Assembly: GCA_001507425.1 (NCBI GenBank)
Contig: LMAJ01000005.1
Span: 124,001-188,000 of the forward strand
Length of the DNA: 64,000 bases
Source: Flavobacteriaceae bacterium CRH
Lineage (GTDB): Bacteria > Bacteroidota > Bacteroidia > Flavobacteriales > Flavobacteriaceae
Reading direction: 5' to 3'
In this document: positions 8,029 through 16,391 of the stretch, piece by piece
How positions within the stretch are numbered: position 1 is the first letter of the stretch
Layout of the letters: each line of letters starts with the position of its first letter
Program-made: the position numbers and the translations under genes
The notes under the pieces: model-generated
Database searches by the model: none
Told to the model about the DNA's origin: nothing
The model's input: only the letters and a program-made list of their open reading frames with translations

Positions 8029-8432
8029 TAGTCTGATTTAATGTTTTTTAATTCTTGTACCGAAATCTCAAAAGCATCGGCATATTTTTGTAAAGTTTTA
8101 TCGTTTAATTGGGCAAAAACGTCAGGTTTAAAATGTCTTTTTACACGCCATTTCCAAAGTCCAACATAACTGCCAAGAATGGTAAGGTCCATTTTATTCA
8201 CTTCCATATAATAACAAATCGGACTTGCTTCGCCGTTTACAACTTGTTGTTTTGCGTCGGCAATTCGTTCGTTTATATCATCGATAGAATTAGAAAGTGC
8301 AATTGTTTTTGGTTCCCAACCAGAACTTAAAGTGGTAGTGTAATCACCGTTTTCATCAGTGGCATACAGCAATTCTTTCAGATTGTTTTTGGTTAAATTG
8401 CCTGTGTCTTGTGGTACTTTTTCTTTTTCCAT
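8028..8432 (-). CDS. Conserved flexirubin-cluster protein of unknown function
   Basis: A 134-residue soluble protein without a signal peptide. It contains aromatic-rich helices (GSYVGLWKWRVKRHFKP near residue 90) and ends in a helix-turn region (LNDKTLQKYADAFEISVQELKNIKSD) that looks like the start of a helix-turn-helix. No catalytic motif is seen. Its stop shares a base with the start of the BtrH-like gene, so the two are translated together and may act as partners. Its position between the dehydratases and the BtrH-like acyltransferase suggests a role in handling the ACP-bound chain. I cannot assign a function. Confidence 0.7.
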   Translation of the reverse strand: MEKEKVPQDTGNLTKNNLKELLYATDENGDYTTTLSSGWEPKTIALSNSIDDINERIADAKQQVVNGEASPICYYMEVNKMDLTILGSYVGLWKWRVKRHFKPDVFAQLNDKTLQKYADAFEISVQELKNIKSD

Positions 8433-8456
8433 GACCGTTTTTATTTTCGATTGAAA

Positions 8457-8921
8457 TTATGAAATAACCGAAATTGTTTTTTGAATGAACAAATTAATTT
8501 CGCATTCTAAAAGTAATTTTTCTCCAAGTGAGCTTTCGCAACTCATGGTGCATAAAGTATAATCGTCGCCGGCAAACTTTGAAACCAAATTTGCTTTGGT
8601 TGTAATTGTATCTCCAACTTTTGGTAACGAATGTATTTTTACATTTTTTAAAGCGCTGATAAAACCAATAACGTTTACGTTGTCGTTTTCGGCTCCGTTT
8701 TCGTCAACAAAATATTTTTTGCCCACGATAGAAGAACAGGTTTGTGCTGTGTTTTCGATTAAACCGGCTTCTATAAAAGTGCCCTTGTCTACAAAAATAT
8801 TGTCTTCTTTTATTAAAAATGTGGTTGCTACAAAATTGGCATCCAAATCTAATATTAAATCCACCATAAGCAAAGGAGCTCGGTGTGGAAGATAATTTTG
8901 TATGTCAACGTTAGTTTCCAT
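8457..8921 (-). CDS. Hot-dog 3-hydroxyacyl-ACP dehydratase (FabZ-like), first of a pair
   Basis: A 154-residue FabZ/FabA-type protein. The N-terminal LPHRAPLLMVD and the central helix FIEAGLIENTAQ (Glu56) match the dehydratase fold. The canonical GHFPxxP segment that holds the catalytic His is replaced by DNIFVDKGTF. A second, related dehydratase gene lies 8 bp upstream. In E. coli aryl-polyene synthesis the two dehydratases work as a heterodimer, so this pair may do the same, creating the double bonds of the polyene. Catalytic competence of each subunit is uncertain from the sequence. Confidence 0.83.
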   Translation of the reverse strand: METNVDIQNYLPHRAPLLMVDLILDLDANFVATTFLIKEDNIFVDKGTFIEAGLIENTAQTCSSIVGKKYFVDENGAENDNVNVIGFISALKNVKIHSLPKVGDTITTKANLVSKFAGDDYTLCTMSCESSLGEKLLLECEINLFIQKTISVIS

Positions 8922-8929
8922 ACCTTATT

Positions 8930-9361
8930 TTATTTGGCTAAAACAGTTTTCATTTGTCCAGTAGCAATTTCTTCATCATTTAAAGTCGTTACTATATTCA
9001 CTAAAGTGATTCCGGCAAATTCCTGTAAAATAGTTACCGTTGATTGAATCGTATCGTTAATTTCAGGTAATCTTTTAATTTCAATTTCTTTGATAGAGCC
9101 AATATATCCGGTTGGAGCTGTTTCTTTTCTTAAAAAAAACTCATAACCGGTATGCAACGCAACAGATTGCGCCATATGTTCGATTAATCCGGCTTCTAAA
9201 AAAGTATTATTATCAAAAAAAATATTGTCGCTCTGAATTTGTAAACCGGAAACCAATGAAGTTTCTGTAAACGAATACATTTTATCGACCATTACAAAAG
9301 GAAACTTTTGTGGCAATAAATTTTCGACGGCATTTTTTTCTAAAAGTAAAGTTCTCTCCAT
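8930..9361 (-). CDS. Hot-dog 3-hydroxyacyl-ACP dehydratase (FabZ-like), second of a pair
   Basis: A 143-residue hot-dog protein related to its downstream neighbour. LLPQKFPFVMVDK and FLEAGLIEHMAQ (Glu61, His62) are the recognisable elements. Like its partner it has DNIFFDNNTF where FabZ has GHFPxxP. The start at 9361 is an ATG sharing its A with the TAA stop of DarB (TAATG). A longer frame beginning with TTG at 9367 is less likely. It probably dehydrates 3-hydroxyacyl-ACP intermediates together with the 8457-8921 product during chain elongation. Confidence 0.83.
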   Translation of the reverse strand: MERTLLLEKNAVENLLPQKFPFVMVDKMYSFTETSLVSGLQIQSDNIFFDNNTFLEAGLIEHMAQSVALHTGYEFFLRKETAPTGYIGSIKEIEIKRLPEINDTIQSTVTILQEFAGITLVNIVTTLNDEEIATGQMKTVLAK

Positions 9362-10494
9362 TAACAAACAGTTAAATAAGCATATGCAAAAGAAAATCTT
9401 CCGCTTTCCGGCACTGATAATAGAATACGGTCTCCTTTTTTAAGGTTACCGGAATTCATTAATTCTTCTAAAGCTAAATAAATAGAGGCAGAACCAACAT
9501 TTCCTACTCTTGAAAGATTCATGAACCATTTTTCATCAGCCATTCCAACTCCTTTTTCGCTTAATCCTTTTTTTAATCCTTCAACAAAAAAGTTAGAAGA
9601 AACGTGAGGAATGAAGTAATCAACTTGGTCTGGTGAAATATTATTTTTATCCATGGCGTCTTTCATACTGTCAGCTCCTTTAGAAAGTATAAATTCATCT
9701 AATAATTTCACATCTTGTTTGATAGAAAAAACAGATTGATTTAGCAATTCTTCAGGCTCGTAATCGCTCCATGATTTAATTTCGCCATTCTCTAATTTAT
9801 CTCCACCAGCATACATACAAGTCTCTAATTCAAATGCATATGAAAAAGCTTCCATCCATTCGATTTTTAAAGAAATGCCTTCGCCCGGTTCGTTTTGTAA
9901 TAATAAAGCACCAGCACCATCGGACAACATCCAACGTAAAAAATCTTTTTTGAAAGCAATAATTGGTTGCTCTTCAAGGCTTTTTAGGTTGCTTACTTCC
10001 TGACTGTATTTTTTTGCGATTAACCATGTCGAAACTTTTTCAGATCCTGTGCAAACAGCATTTTTAGAGTTTCCTGATCTTACAGAAAGAAAACCAAATT
10101 TCAAGGAATTCATTCCGGCACAACAAACTCCGGTCGAAGAATTTAATTCTACCGATTTATTTTTAAGCAAACCATGAACCATTGCAGCATGTGATGGCAG
10201 GAAAACATCTGGTGTTGATGTTCCGCATGAAAGGACTTCTAAATCCTGAGCAGTAAATTTTTCATCAAACAATTGCTCTATCGCATTGCGTGTTAACTCA
10301 GCATTGCTGTGTGTACTTTTTCCTGTTTTGTCTACTGCGTAATGGCGACTTAAAATTTTATTATTGCGCAAAATAATACGTCTTGCTTTAGAAGCGGTAT
10401 CATTAATAAGACCTAAATAACTTTCCATTTCATCATTTGAAACAGCTTCGTTTGGCAAAAATTTTGCGGCTCTGGTAATATATACTTCAAACAT
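9361..10494 (-). CDS. darB: DarB, ketosynthase III for dialkylresorcinol formation
   Basis: A 377-residue KAS III-type enzyme. The Cys-His-Asn triad is visible: Cys124/125 in TGVCCAGM, His297 in FIPHVSS, and Asn332 in RVGNVGSA. DarB enzymes condense two acyl units to a cyclohexanedione that DarA then turns into the resorcinol, the second half of flexirubin. The DarA gene lies 18 bp upstream on the same strand, which confirms the assignment. The sequence STPDVFLPSHAAMVHG is typical of this branch rather than of FabH. It is a cytoplasmic enzyme of normal length, and its stop overlaps the dehydratase start. Confidence 0.92.
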   Translation of the reverse strand: MFEVYITRAAKFLPNEAVSNDEMESYLGLINDTASKARRIILRNNKILSRHYAVDKTGKSTHSNAELTRNAIEQLFDEKFTAQDLEVLSCGTSTPDVFLPSHAAMVHGLLKNKSVELNSSTGVCCAGMNSLKFGFLSVRSGNSKNAVCTGSEKVSTWLIAKKYSQEVSNLKSLEEQPIIAFKKDFLRWMLSDGAGALLLQNEPGEGISLKIEWMEAFSYAFELETCMYAGGDKLENGEIKSWSDYEPEELLNQSVFSIKQDVKLLDEFILSKGADSMKDAMDKNNISPDQVDYFIPHVSSNFFVEGLKKGLSEKGVGMADEKWFMNLSRVGNVGSASIYLALEELMNSGNLKKGDRILLSVPESGRFSFAYAYLTVC

Positions 10495-10512
10495 AATTCT
10501 ACTTTCGTCTTC

Positions 10513-11415
10513 TTAAACTCCTTTATAATATTGAGTTTCTTTTTTTATGGTATTTAATTTAATGGGGTAGGTAATAAGGTGCAATATATACACTATTGGT
10601 GAGATTAACCATATCGCAAGGAATAAATAAACATTAAATAGTTTAAGCAGCAGTTTTCTGTTATTTTTATTTTTATAGATAAGGTTTGACCATTTATTGA
10701 AAATTTTATTCGCTGTTTTGTCAACAGTTACTAAATACGGACTAATTTTTACCGCATCAATTGCCAGTAATTTCGGCTGTAAATTGCTTAAATTGTTCTG
10801 TTGAAATTCAGAAAGCATCACCTTTCCAAATTTTTCTGACTCCTGAATGTCTTTGTCTGAAACTCCCGGTAAAGGGAAAATTCCGAGATACTTTTTCTTA
10901 ACACCCGAAAACATCCATTCAACAATTGTTATAACACTTATTAAATTTCCTACACGATCTACCAAAGCTACATTTCCTACCAATTGCGCATTGGCTTCTT
11001 TTAATAAAACTTTAATTTTTTCCTGAGCCATAATCCACATATTACGAGAACCACTGATGGTAATAACGGGCGTATTATTTAATATTTTTTTGGCGTCGTC
11101 GCTTTTTAAAAATGAATTTATAGGAATCGATGGAGATAAATACCAAACCTGATAATGAAAAAGGACTAAGTCAAATTTTGTATTTAGAATTTCATCTGAA
11201 ACAGGTTTTAATGCTGTTGGAATTTGTAAAAACGATTCCGGAAAAGCATCAAAAAAAGAGTTTTTATCCCAGGGAAAAGGAAAAGGTTTCTCTAATTGTA
11301 TTTCATGAAAAGTTACATTTATTTCATCTGAATTCAGGAAGGGTTTTGCAACATTTTGTGCAATTTCTCCTAGTTGTCCAGACTGAGAATAGTAGATGAC
11401 AAGAACATTTTTCAT
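10513..11415 (-). CDS. darA: DarA, dialkylresorcinol-forming enzyme (flavodoxin-like)
   Basis: A 300-residue protein beginning with a flavodoxin-like FMN site (VIYYSQSGQLGEIA, residues 6-19) and ending in two hydrophobic segments (about 255-285), so it may be membrane-attached. This architecture matches the family annotated as dialkylresorcinol condensing enzyme DarA, which aromatises the cyclohexanedione produced by DarB. It is next to darB with an 18-bp gap and downstream of a CrtI-like oxidoreductase. The reaction is taken from knowledge of the Dar pathway; the sequence itself shows only the flavodoxin fold and membrane tail. Confidence 0.88.
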   Translation of the reverse strand: MKNVLVIYYSQSGQLGEIAQNVAKPFLNSDEINVTFHEIQLEKPFPFPWDKNSFFDAFPESFLQIPTALKPVSDEILNTKFDLVLFHYQVWYLSPSIPINSFLKSDDAKKILNNTPVITISGSRNMWIMAQEKIKVLLKEANAQLVGNVALVDRVGNLISVITIVEWMFSGVKKKYLGIFPLPGVSDKDIQESEKFGKVMLSEFQQNNLSNLQPKLLAIDAVKISPYLVTVDKTANKIFNKWSNLIYKNKNNRKLLLKLFNVYLFLAIWLISPIVYILHLITYPIKLNTIKKETQYYKGV

Positions 11416-11463
11416 TTTTGGTTTGTTGATTTGGTGTGGAAGCGCAAAAATAAGTATTTTTTT

Positions 11464-13104
11464 TTAAACGAATTTCCTTATTTTATCTGTTCGTTTTGTA
11501 TGTACCCAATCCGGCCATGTAGACTGATCTTCAGCATCATAAATTCGAATTTTTTGATTTTCATCTTCTATTAATAAATCGTCAGAGGTGCAGCCTAAAA
11601 TTGCTGCTGCAGCTGCAAGTCCTGAATGTGTTGCACCAGTAACTCCGTGAGATAATGTACAAGCTCCGCAAAGAAACAGGTTCTCGATTTCCGTTTTATT
11701 TTTATAAGAAAAAGGACCAACCTGATTTAATGTTTTCTCGGTTCCGTAAACATTTCCTTTTGTCGAATTAATATAAAATTCATTTGTTTTGGGAGTTCCT
11801 AATTCTGCCTGAATAATGTGTTGTTTTGCATTTGGAATTATTTTCTCCACATTATTCATCAGTTTATCGACTACTTTTTCTTTAAACTTTTTATAATCTT
11901 CGTTGTGATAATCATCCAAACCATTAAAATCGCTCATTTGATCGTAGTTTACGTAAGTCACAATTTCAAAATTATGATATCTTCCGTTAAAACTTGCCGG
12001 ATCTTTAAGAGTTGTACAGCTAATAAAAACTGCAGGAAACGAATCTCCGGTTGCAATCGTATCGCTCATTAAATGTTCAAAATTGGCATCATCATTTTCA
12101 TCTTTCATCATCCAGATATTTCCGGAATCGATTTGAAATTGCGTAACATCTAAATCTAATGTCAAAAATAAAATTAATGAGGTAACAGAATATTTTGTTT
12201 TCTCTAATTTCTTGATGAGTGATTTACTGATATGTTCTTTGCCAATTAAATTTAAATAAGTAATAGAAGGGTCAGCGTTTGAAACAATATTTTTGGCCAT
12301 TATTCGCTCGCCATTTTCAAGCTGAACACCAACGGCCTTTTTATTTTCAACAATAATATTCTTAACATTTTGCTTTACGCGAACTTCTCCACCATGTCTT
12401 TTTATTCCGTTTGTCATGGCTTTTACGATTCCGCCACCGCCGCCCATTGGGTAAAAACCGCCATCAAAATAATGGCTCATTACAGAACAATGTACAGGAA
12501 AACAGGCTCTGTTTGGCGAAAGGCCATGATCGCCGCATTGTATATTAAGGACTGCTTTTAATATCGGGTCTTTTACGTGCCATCCAACAACTCTCTTTAA
12601 AGGAAATAAAGAAAATTTTCCGAAATGTTTGGTACGAAACGGAACGGTTATATTTTGCCAGAAACCTTTTAGTTTTGGAATTAATTGCAGTTCATAACTT
12701 ACTCTTTGAACTAGTGTAAGATACTCGTTTATATTTTTTTCTTCGTGCGGAAAATGTGAAGAAAGTCTTTTTTTAAGATTGTCAACCCCGGCAGGTAAAT
12801 CGAAACTTTGGTCTCCAATTAAACAATGTTCGTAGGCATCTTTGTTCATTCTAAAAAAAACCATATCGTTGGCAATTCCCAGGCCTCGATATAATTTATC
12901 TGTAGATTGTCCTTCGTCAAGAAGCCCCACGTAATGAACACCCGGACTAAAACGTTGCCCTTTTAAAGTAAAACTATGACTCCAGCCACCAGGAACGTAA
13001 TGTTGTTCTAGTACTAACACTTTTTGTCCGGCTCTTGCCAGACATATTGCAGTTGATAATCCTCCAACTCCAGAACCGATGATAATTGTGTCAAATTCCT
13101 GCAT
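11464..13104 (-). CDS. FAD-dependent oxidoreductase, phytoene desaturase/carotene isomerase-like
   Basis: A 546-residue CrtI-type flavoprotein. The N-terminal dinucleotide site is IIGSGVGGLSTA followed by VLEQHYVPGG. The C-terminal FAD-binding segment is LFLCGACTLSHGVTGATHSG. Such enzymes desaturate or isomerise polyenes, or oxidise hydrophobic polyketide intermediates. Within a flexirubin cluster a redox step on the polyene or the resorcinol ring is plausible, but the exact substrate is unknown. It is one gene of the long minus-strand operon (48 bp from darA, 54 bp from the acyltransferase). Confidence 0.87.
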   Translation of the reverse strand: MQEFDTIIIGSGVGGLSTAICLARAGQKVLVLEQHYVPGGWSHSFTLKGQRFSPGVHYVGLLDEGQSTDKLYRGLGIANDMVFFRMNKDAYEHCLIGDQSFDLPAGVDNLKKRLSSHFPHEEKNINEYLTLVQRVSYELQLIPKLKGFWQNITVPFRTKHFGKFSLFPLKRVVGWHVKDPILKAVLNIQCGDHGLSPNRACFPVHCSVMSHYFDGGFYPMGGGGGIVKAMTNGIKRHGGEVRVKQNVKNIIVENKKAVGVQLENGERIMAKNIVSNADPSITYLNLIGKEHISKSLIKKLEKTKYSVTSLILFLTLDLDVTQFQIDSGNIWMMKDENDDANFEHLMSDTIATGDSFPAVFISCTTLKDPASFNGRYHNFEIVTYVNYDQMSDFNGLDDYHNEDYKKFKEKVVDKLMNNVEKIIPNAKQHIIQAELGTPKTNEFYINSTKGNVYGTEKTLNQVGPFSYKNKTEIENLFLCGACTLSHGVTGATHSGLAAAAAILGCTSDDLLIEDENQKIRIYDAEDQSTWPDWVHTKRTDKIRKFV

Positions 13105-13158
13105 ATTATATTTTAAGATTTGGGTATTTTATGAAAGAATGACCTTAAATTCTATGTT

Positions 13159-14040
13159 TTACTTTTTTAACTGGTTCCAGAAATCAAAATAATTGAACCA
13201 CTGTAAAGGATATTTTTCAAGCATCGATTCTACACTTTCGATGTAGGATCTTAAAAGTGCTTTTTCGTCTCGATGTTTTACTACAGCTTCACGGGCATAT
13301 AAATGATAGTGCAGGTTTTGTTCTTTCATTACATAAACAAAAACAACAGGAACTTTTAATCGCGATGCAATTAAAAATGGGCCTGCAGGAAAATGAGCTT
13401 CCTCGCCCAGAATTTTTTCAGACAACGATTTTGTACCTTCAAAATAACGATCGCCGGTAAAACAAACCAATTCATTATTAGACAAAGCAGCGTTGATCTC
13501 AAAAATATGAGACAAATCATCTCTGATAATTATAAATTTTACGGTTGGTTTTTTTACAACAGTTTCAAGATAATTTTTGATGGCAGAATGTTCTAAATCT
13601 GTCGTGACTAAATTAATTTGAAAATCAAGATCAATTTCGCCAAAGAAATGTTCGGCAATTTCAAAATTTCCAATATGGGCACTAATTAAAACACCTCCTT
13701 TTTTCTCAGCTAAAAGTTTTTTTAAAATTTCTATTCCGTCAAATTCATAACTGAATTTATTTCGCATTCCTGCCGAAATAGAAATTTTATCAATAATGGT
13801 TTGTCCAAAAGTATAATAACTTTTGAACACCATTTTTTTAGATTTGAAATGTGGGTACTTAAGCCGTTCTTTAAAATAATAAAAGATGGCCTTATTACTT
13901 TTCTTTAAAAACAAAAAATAATAAGAAGCAACAAAATAAAGTAAAACGTAAGCGGATTTTACACCCGCTTTCTGTATCAAAAAAACGAATATTTTATAAC
14001 CTAAAACTGTTCCTTTTGATTTGCCATCCCATTGACTCAT
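13159..14040 (-). CDS. LpxL/HtrB-like lysophospholipid acyltransferase
   Basis: A 293-residue acyltransferase of the lipid A biosynthesis family. The N-terminus has a hydrophobic segment (about 28-46). The catalytic HX4E motif is AHIGNFE (His122, Glu127), and a LSEKILGEEAHFPAGPFLIA region further on is typical of substrate binding. Aryl-polyene clusters regularly contain such a gene, where it is thought to attach the acyl or polyene chain to a lipid or glycerol-type acceptor at the inner membrane. The start overlaps the ACP stop by one base (TAATG), indicating coupling with the carrier that may deliver its acyl donor. Confidence 0.87.
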   Translation of the reverse strand: MSQWDGKSKGTVLGYKIFVFLIQKAGVKSAYVLLYFVASYYFLFLKKSNKAIFYYFKERLKYPHFKSKKMVFKSYYTFGQTIIDKISISAGMRNKFSYEFDGIEILKKLLAEKKGGVLISAHIGNFEIAEHFFGEIDLDFQINLVTTDLEHSAIKNYLETVVKKPTVKFIIIRDDLSHIFEINAALSNNELVCFTGDRYFEGTKSLSEKILGEEAHFPAGPFLIASRLKVPVVFVYVMKEQNLHYHLYAREAVVKHRDEKALLRSYIESVESMLEKYPLQWFNYFDFWNQLKK

Positions 14041-14303
14041 TAAACAACTTTAGCTTTTAATTTAGTTTCGATAAGATCATAAAAACTTTGAAAAGAAGCA
14101 ATTCCCACGAAATCGGCTTCAACTAATTTTACACCAAAAGTTGCTTCAATTGAAACTACTAAGTCAACATAGTCTAAACTATCTAACCCAAGTGTGTCTT
14201 TTAAATTTGCATCCGGTTCAATGTCGTCGTTATCAACTTCAAATTCATCAACCAAAAAACTATTAATTTTTTTTACTATTTCTTCTTTATTCATCGCTTT
14301 CAT
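14040..14303 (-). CDS. Acyl carrier protein, pigment cluster (second)
   Basis: An 87-residue ACP with the phosphopantetheine serine at Ser42 in LGLDSLDYVD. It begins with ATG at 14301-14303, whose A-T-G overlaps the TGA of the upstream ketosynthase (ATGA). A second ATG three codons in is also possible. It sits between a ketosynthase and an LpxL-like acyltransferase, so it is a natural acyl donor for the latter. The sequence differs from the ACP at 1438-1695, supporting distinct carriers within one pathway. Confidence 0.92.
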   Translation of the reverse strand: MKAMNKEEIVKKINSFLVDEFEVDNDDIEPDANLKDTLGLDSLDYVDLVVSIEATFGVKLVEADFVGIASFQSFYDLIETKLKAKVV

Positions 14304-15523
14304 TTAATCTTTTTAACTACAAGTGCAGAATTTGTTCCTCCAAACCCGAAGGAATTCGACAAAAATATATCAATTTTTTTATTTAACGTAGTTTTAACTA
14401 AATTTAATTTTGCGGAATCTTCATCTGTATTTTCTAAATTGATGTTTGGAGCGATAAAATCGTTCTGCATCATTAGTACAGAATAAATTACTTCGCTTGC
14501 CCCGGCCATCCAACATTCGTGCCCAGTCATTGATTTTGTGGAGCTTACGTAAGGATTGCTTTCTCCAAAAACTTCAAAAATAGCTTTGGCTTCATTGCCG
14601 TCTCCAACTGGTGTCGAAGTTGCATGAGCATTTATGTAATCGATATCACTAGCTTTTAATTGTGCGTCATCAAGTGCCTTTTGCATAGCGGTTGATGGTC
14701 CTTCGACATTTGGAGTCGAAATATGGCCTCCGTTTGAAGAAAATCCATAACCGGCAACTTCAGCAATAATAGTGGCACCACGTGCTATTGCAGATTCGTA
14801 GCTTTCTAATATTAACGTTGCACCGCCACCACTTGGAATTAGTCCGTCCCTTTCAGCATCAAAAGGTCTTGACGCTTTTGCAGGATCGTTTTCTCTTGCT
14901 GAAAAAACACCCAAACCATCAAAACTGCTCATAGCATATTTGTTGATTTCTTGTGCCCCACCGCAAATAATAATGTCCTGAAAACCGCTTTTTATTAAAA
15001 AATAAGCCAATCCTATAGAGTGAGAACCACTTGCGCAGGCAGCACTTATAGTAAGATTGATACCACGAAGTTTAAAAATCGTAGATAAATTCATTGTTAC
15101 CGTAGAATTCATCGATTTAAAGATAGCGCCCGAACCAATTAAGGCAGTATCCTTTTTTTCGCGTATAATATCTGTAGCTTCGATAATTGCTTTTGAAACA
15201 CTGTCGTTTCCGTACATGATTCCAACTTCGCGATCGTCAAAAAAAGCATCGTCGATATTAGCATTTTTAAGGGCTTCAATGGTAGCCATATAAGCATATT
15301 CGGTTTCTTCACCAATGCTCATACGTTGTCTTCTGGTTAATAAAGATTTTAAATCCGGTTTTGGAACCATTCCTGTTAAGGCTGATTGAAATCCAAATTC
15401 TTTTCTTTCAGGATCAAACTGAATACCAGATTTTCCGTTGTACAGAGATTCCTTTACTTCATCTAAAGAAGTACCAATACAGGAATAAATTCCCATTCCG
15501 GTAATTACAACTCTTTTATTCAT
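14300..15523 (-). CDS. Beta-ketoacyl-ACP synthase (FabF/FabB-like), pigment cluster
   Basis: A 407-residue condensing enzyme with Cys163 in SAACASGSHS, His300 in NAHATSTPVGD and His335 in MTGHECWMAG, so it should be active. It resembles the FabB/FabF-like synthases of type II polyketide clusters and would elongate a polyene or alkyl chain. It lies first in a tightly overlapping trio with the ACP and the LpxL-like acyltransferase. The 116-bp gap upstream separates it from the FabG-type reductase and contains a short CACATA/TATGTG hairpin. Confidence 0.9.
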   Translation of the reverse strand: MNKRVVITGMGIYSCIGTSLDEVKESLYNGKSGIQFDPERKEFGFQSALTGMVPKPDLKSLLTRRQRMSIGEETEYAYMATIEALKNANIDDAFFDDREVGIMYGNDSVSKAIIEATDIIREKKDTALIGSGAIFKSMNSTVTMNLSTIFKLRGINLTISAACASGSHSIGLAYFLIKSGFQDIIICGGAQEINKYAMSSFDGLGVFSARENDPAKASRPFDAERDGLIPSGGGATLILESYESAIARGATIIAEVAGYGFSSNGGHISTPNVEGPSTAMQKALDDAQLKASDIDYINAHATSTPVGDGNEAKAIFEVFGESNPYVSSTKSMTGHECWMAGASEVIYSVLMMQNDFIAPNINLENTDEDSAKLNLVKTTLNKKIDIFLSNSFGFGGTNSALVVKKIK

Positions 15524-15639
15524 CGTTTTTCAAGTAATTTTTTAAACCTTAGGCGTAATTTTTTTAACAGATAGTAAAACTTGATTTTACATTCTTTTGG
15601 CACATAAAATTTATGTTTCTATGTGTTAAATATAATTTT

Positions 15640-16371
15640 TTACGAATATATTCCTCCGTTTATATTAATAATTTCTCCTGTAATGTAACTTGCTTTTTTA
15701 GAAACTAAAAAACTTACTAAATCTGCAACTTCTTCGGCTTCGCCAAAACGATTTACCGGAATTAGTTTTAATAATTCTTTTTCATCCAATTGGCTTGTCA
15801 TATCCGTTCTGATAAAACCCGGTGCAACTGCGTTTACCGTAATATTACGTTTGGCAACTTCCTGAGCCAGCGCTTTTGTAGCGGCAACAATAGCGCCTTT
15901 TGCTGCTGAATAATTAGTTTGGCCTGCAGTTCCTTTTACTCCGGAAACAGAAACAATATTTACAATTCGGCCATATTTATTGCGCAGCATTTTTTGCATA
16001 AAAAATTGTGTCACATTAAAAAAACCGTTTACACTTGTATTTACAACGCCGCTCCAGTCTTCAGGTGTCATCCACATAAAAAGACCGTCTTTTGTAATTC
16101 CGGCATTGTTTACAATAGCTTCAACAATAGCTTCAGGATTTGTTTCCTGCCATTGTGTTAAAACTTTTTGCACTTCTTCAAAATTAGAAACATCAAAACC
16201 CAGAATTTCCCCGGTTGCTCCTAATTTTTGTATTTCCTGTAGCGTCTCTTCTGCTGCAGTTTTGTTAGAATGATAATTAATCAGAATATGATAGTTGGCT
16301 TCAACAGCTAATTTTTTACAAATAGCGCTTCCAATTCCTCTTGAACCACCTGTTACTAATACACACTTCAT
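15640..16371 (-). CDS. 3-oxoacyl-ACP reductase (FabG-like)
   Basis: A 243-residue short-chain dehydrogenase/reductase. The NADPH site is VTGGSRGIGSAI (residues 6-17), and NNAG is at 88-91. The catalytic set is Ser141, Tyr154 and Lys158 (YSAAK). The C-terminal half matches FabG (NAVAPGFIRTDMT, GEIININGG). It would reduce the 3-keto group after each condensation, before the dehydratase pair acts. As a dedicated copy inside the pigment cluster it probably serves polyene extension rather than general fatty acid synthesis. Confidence 0.92.
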   Translation of the reverse strand: MKCVLVTGGSRGIGSAICKKLAVEANYHILINYHSNKTAAEETLQEIQKLGATGEILGFDVSNFEEVQKVLTQWQETNPEAIVEAIVNNAGITKDGLFMWMTPEDWSGVVNTSVNGFFNVTQFFMQKMLRNKYGRIVNIVSVSGVKGTAGQTNYSAAKGAIVAATKALAQEVAKRNITVNAVAPGFIRTDMTSQLDEKELLKLIPVNRFGEAEEVADLVSFLVSKKASYITGEIININGGIYS

Positions 16372-16391
16372 ATTATAAAAATAGTTTTTTA

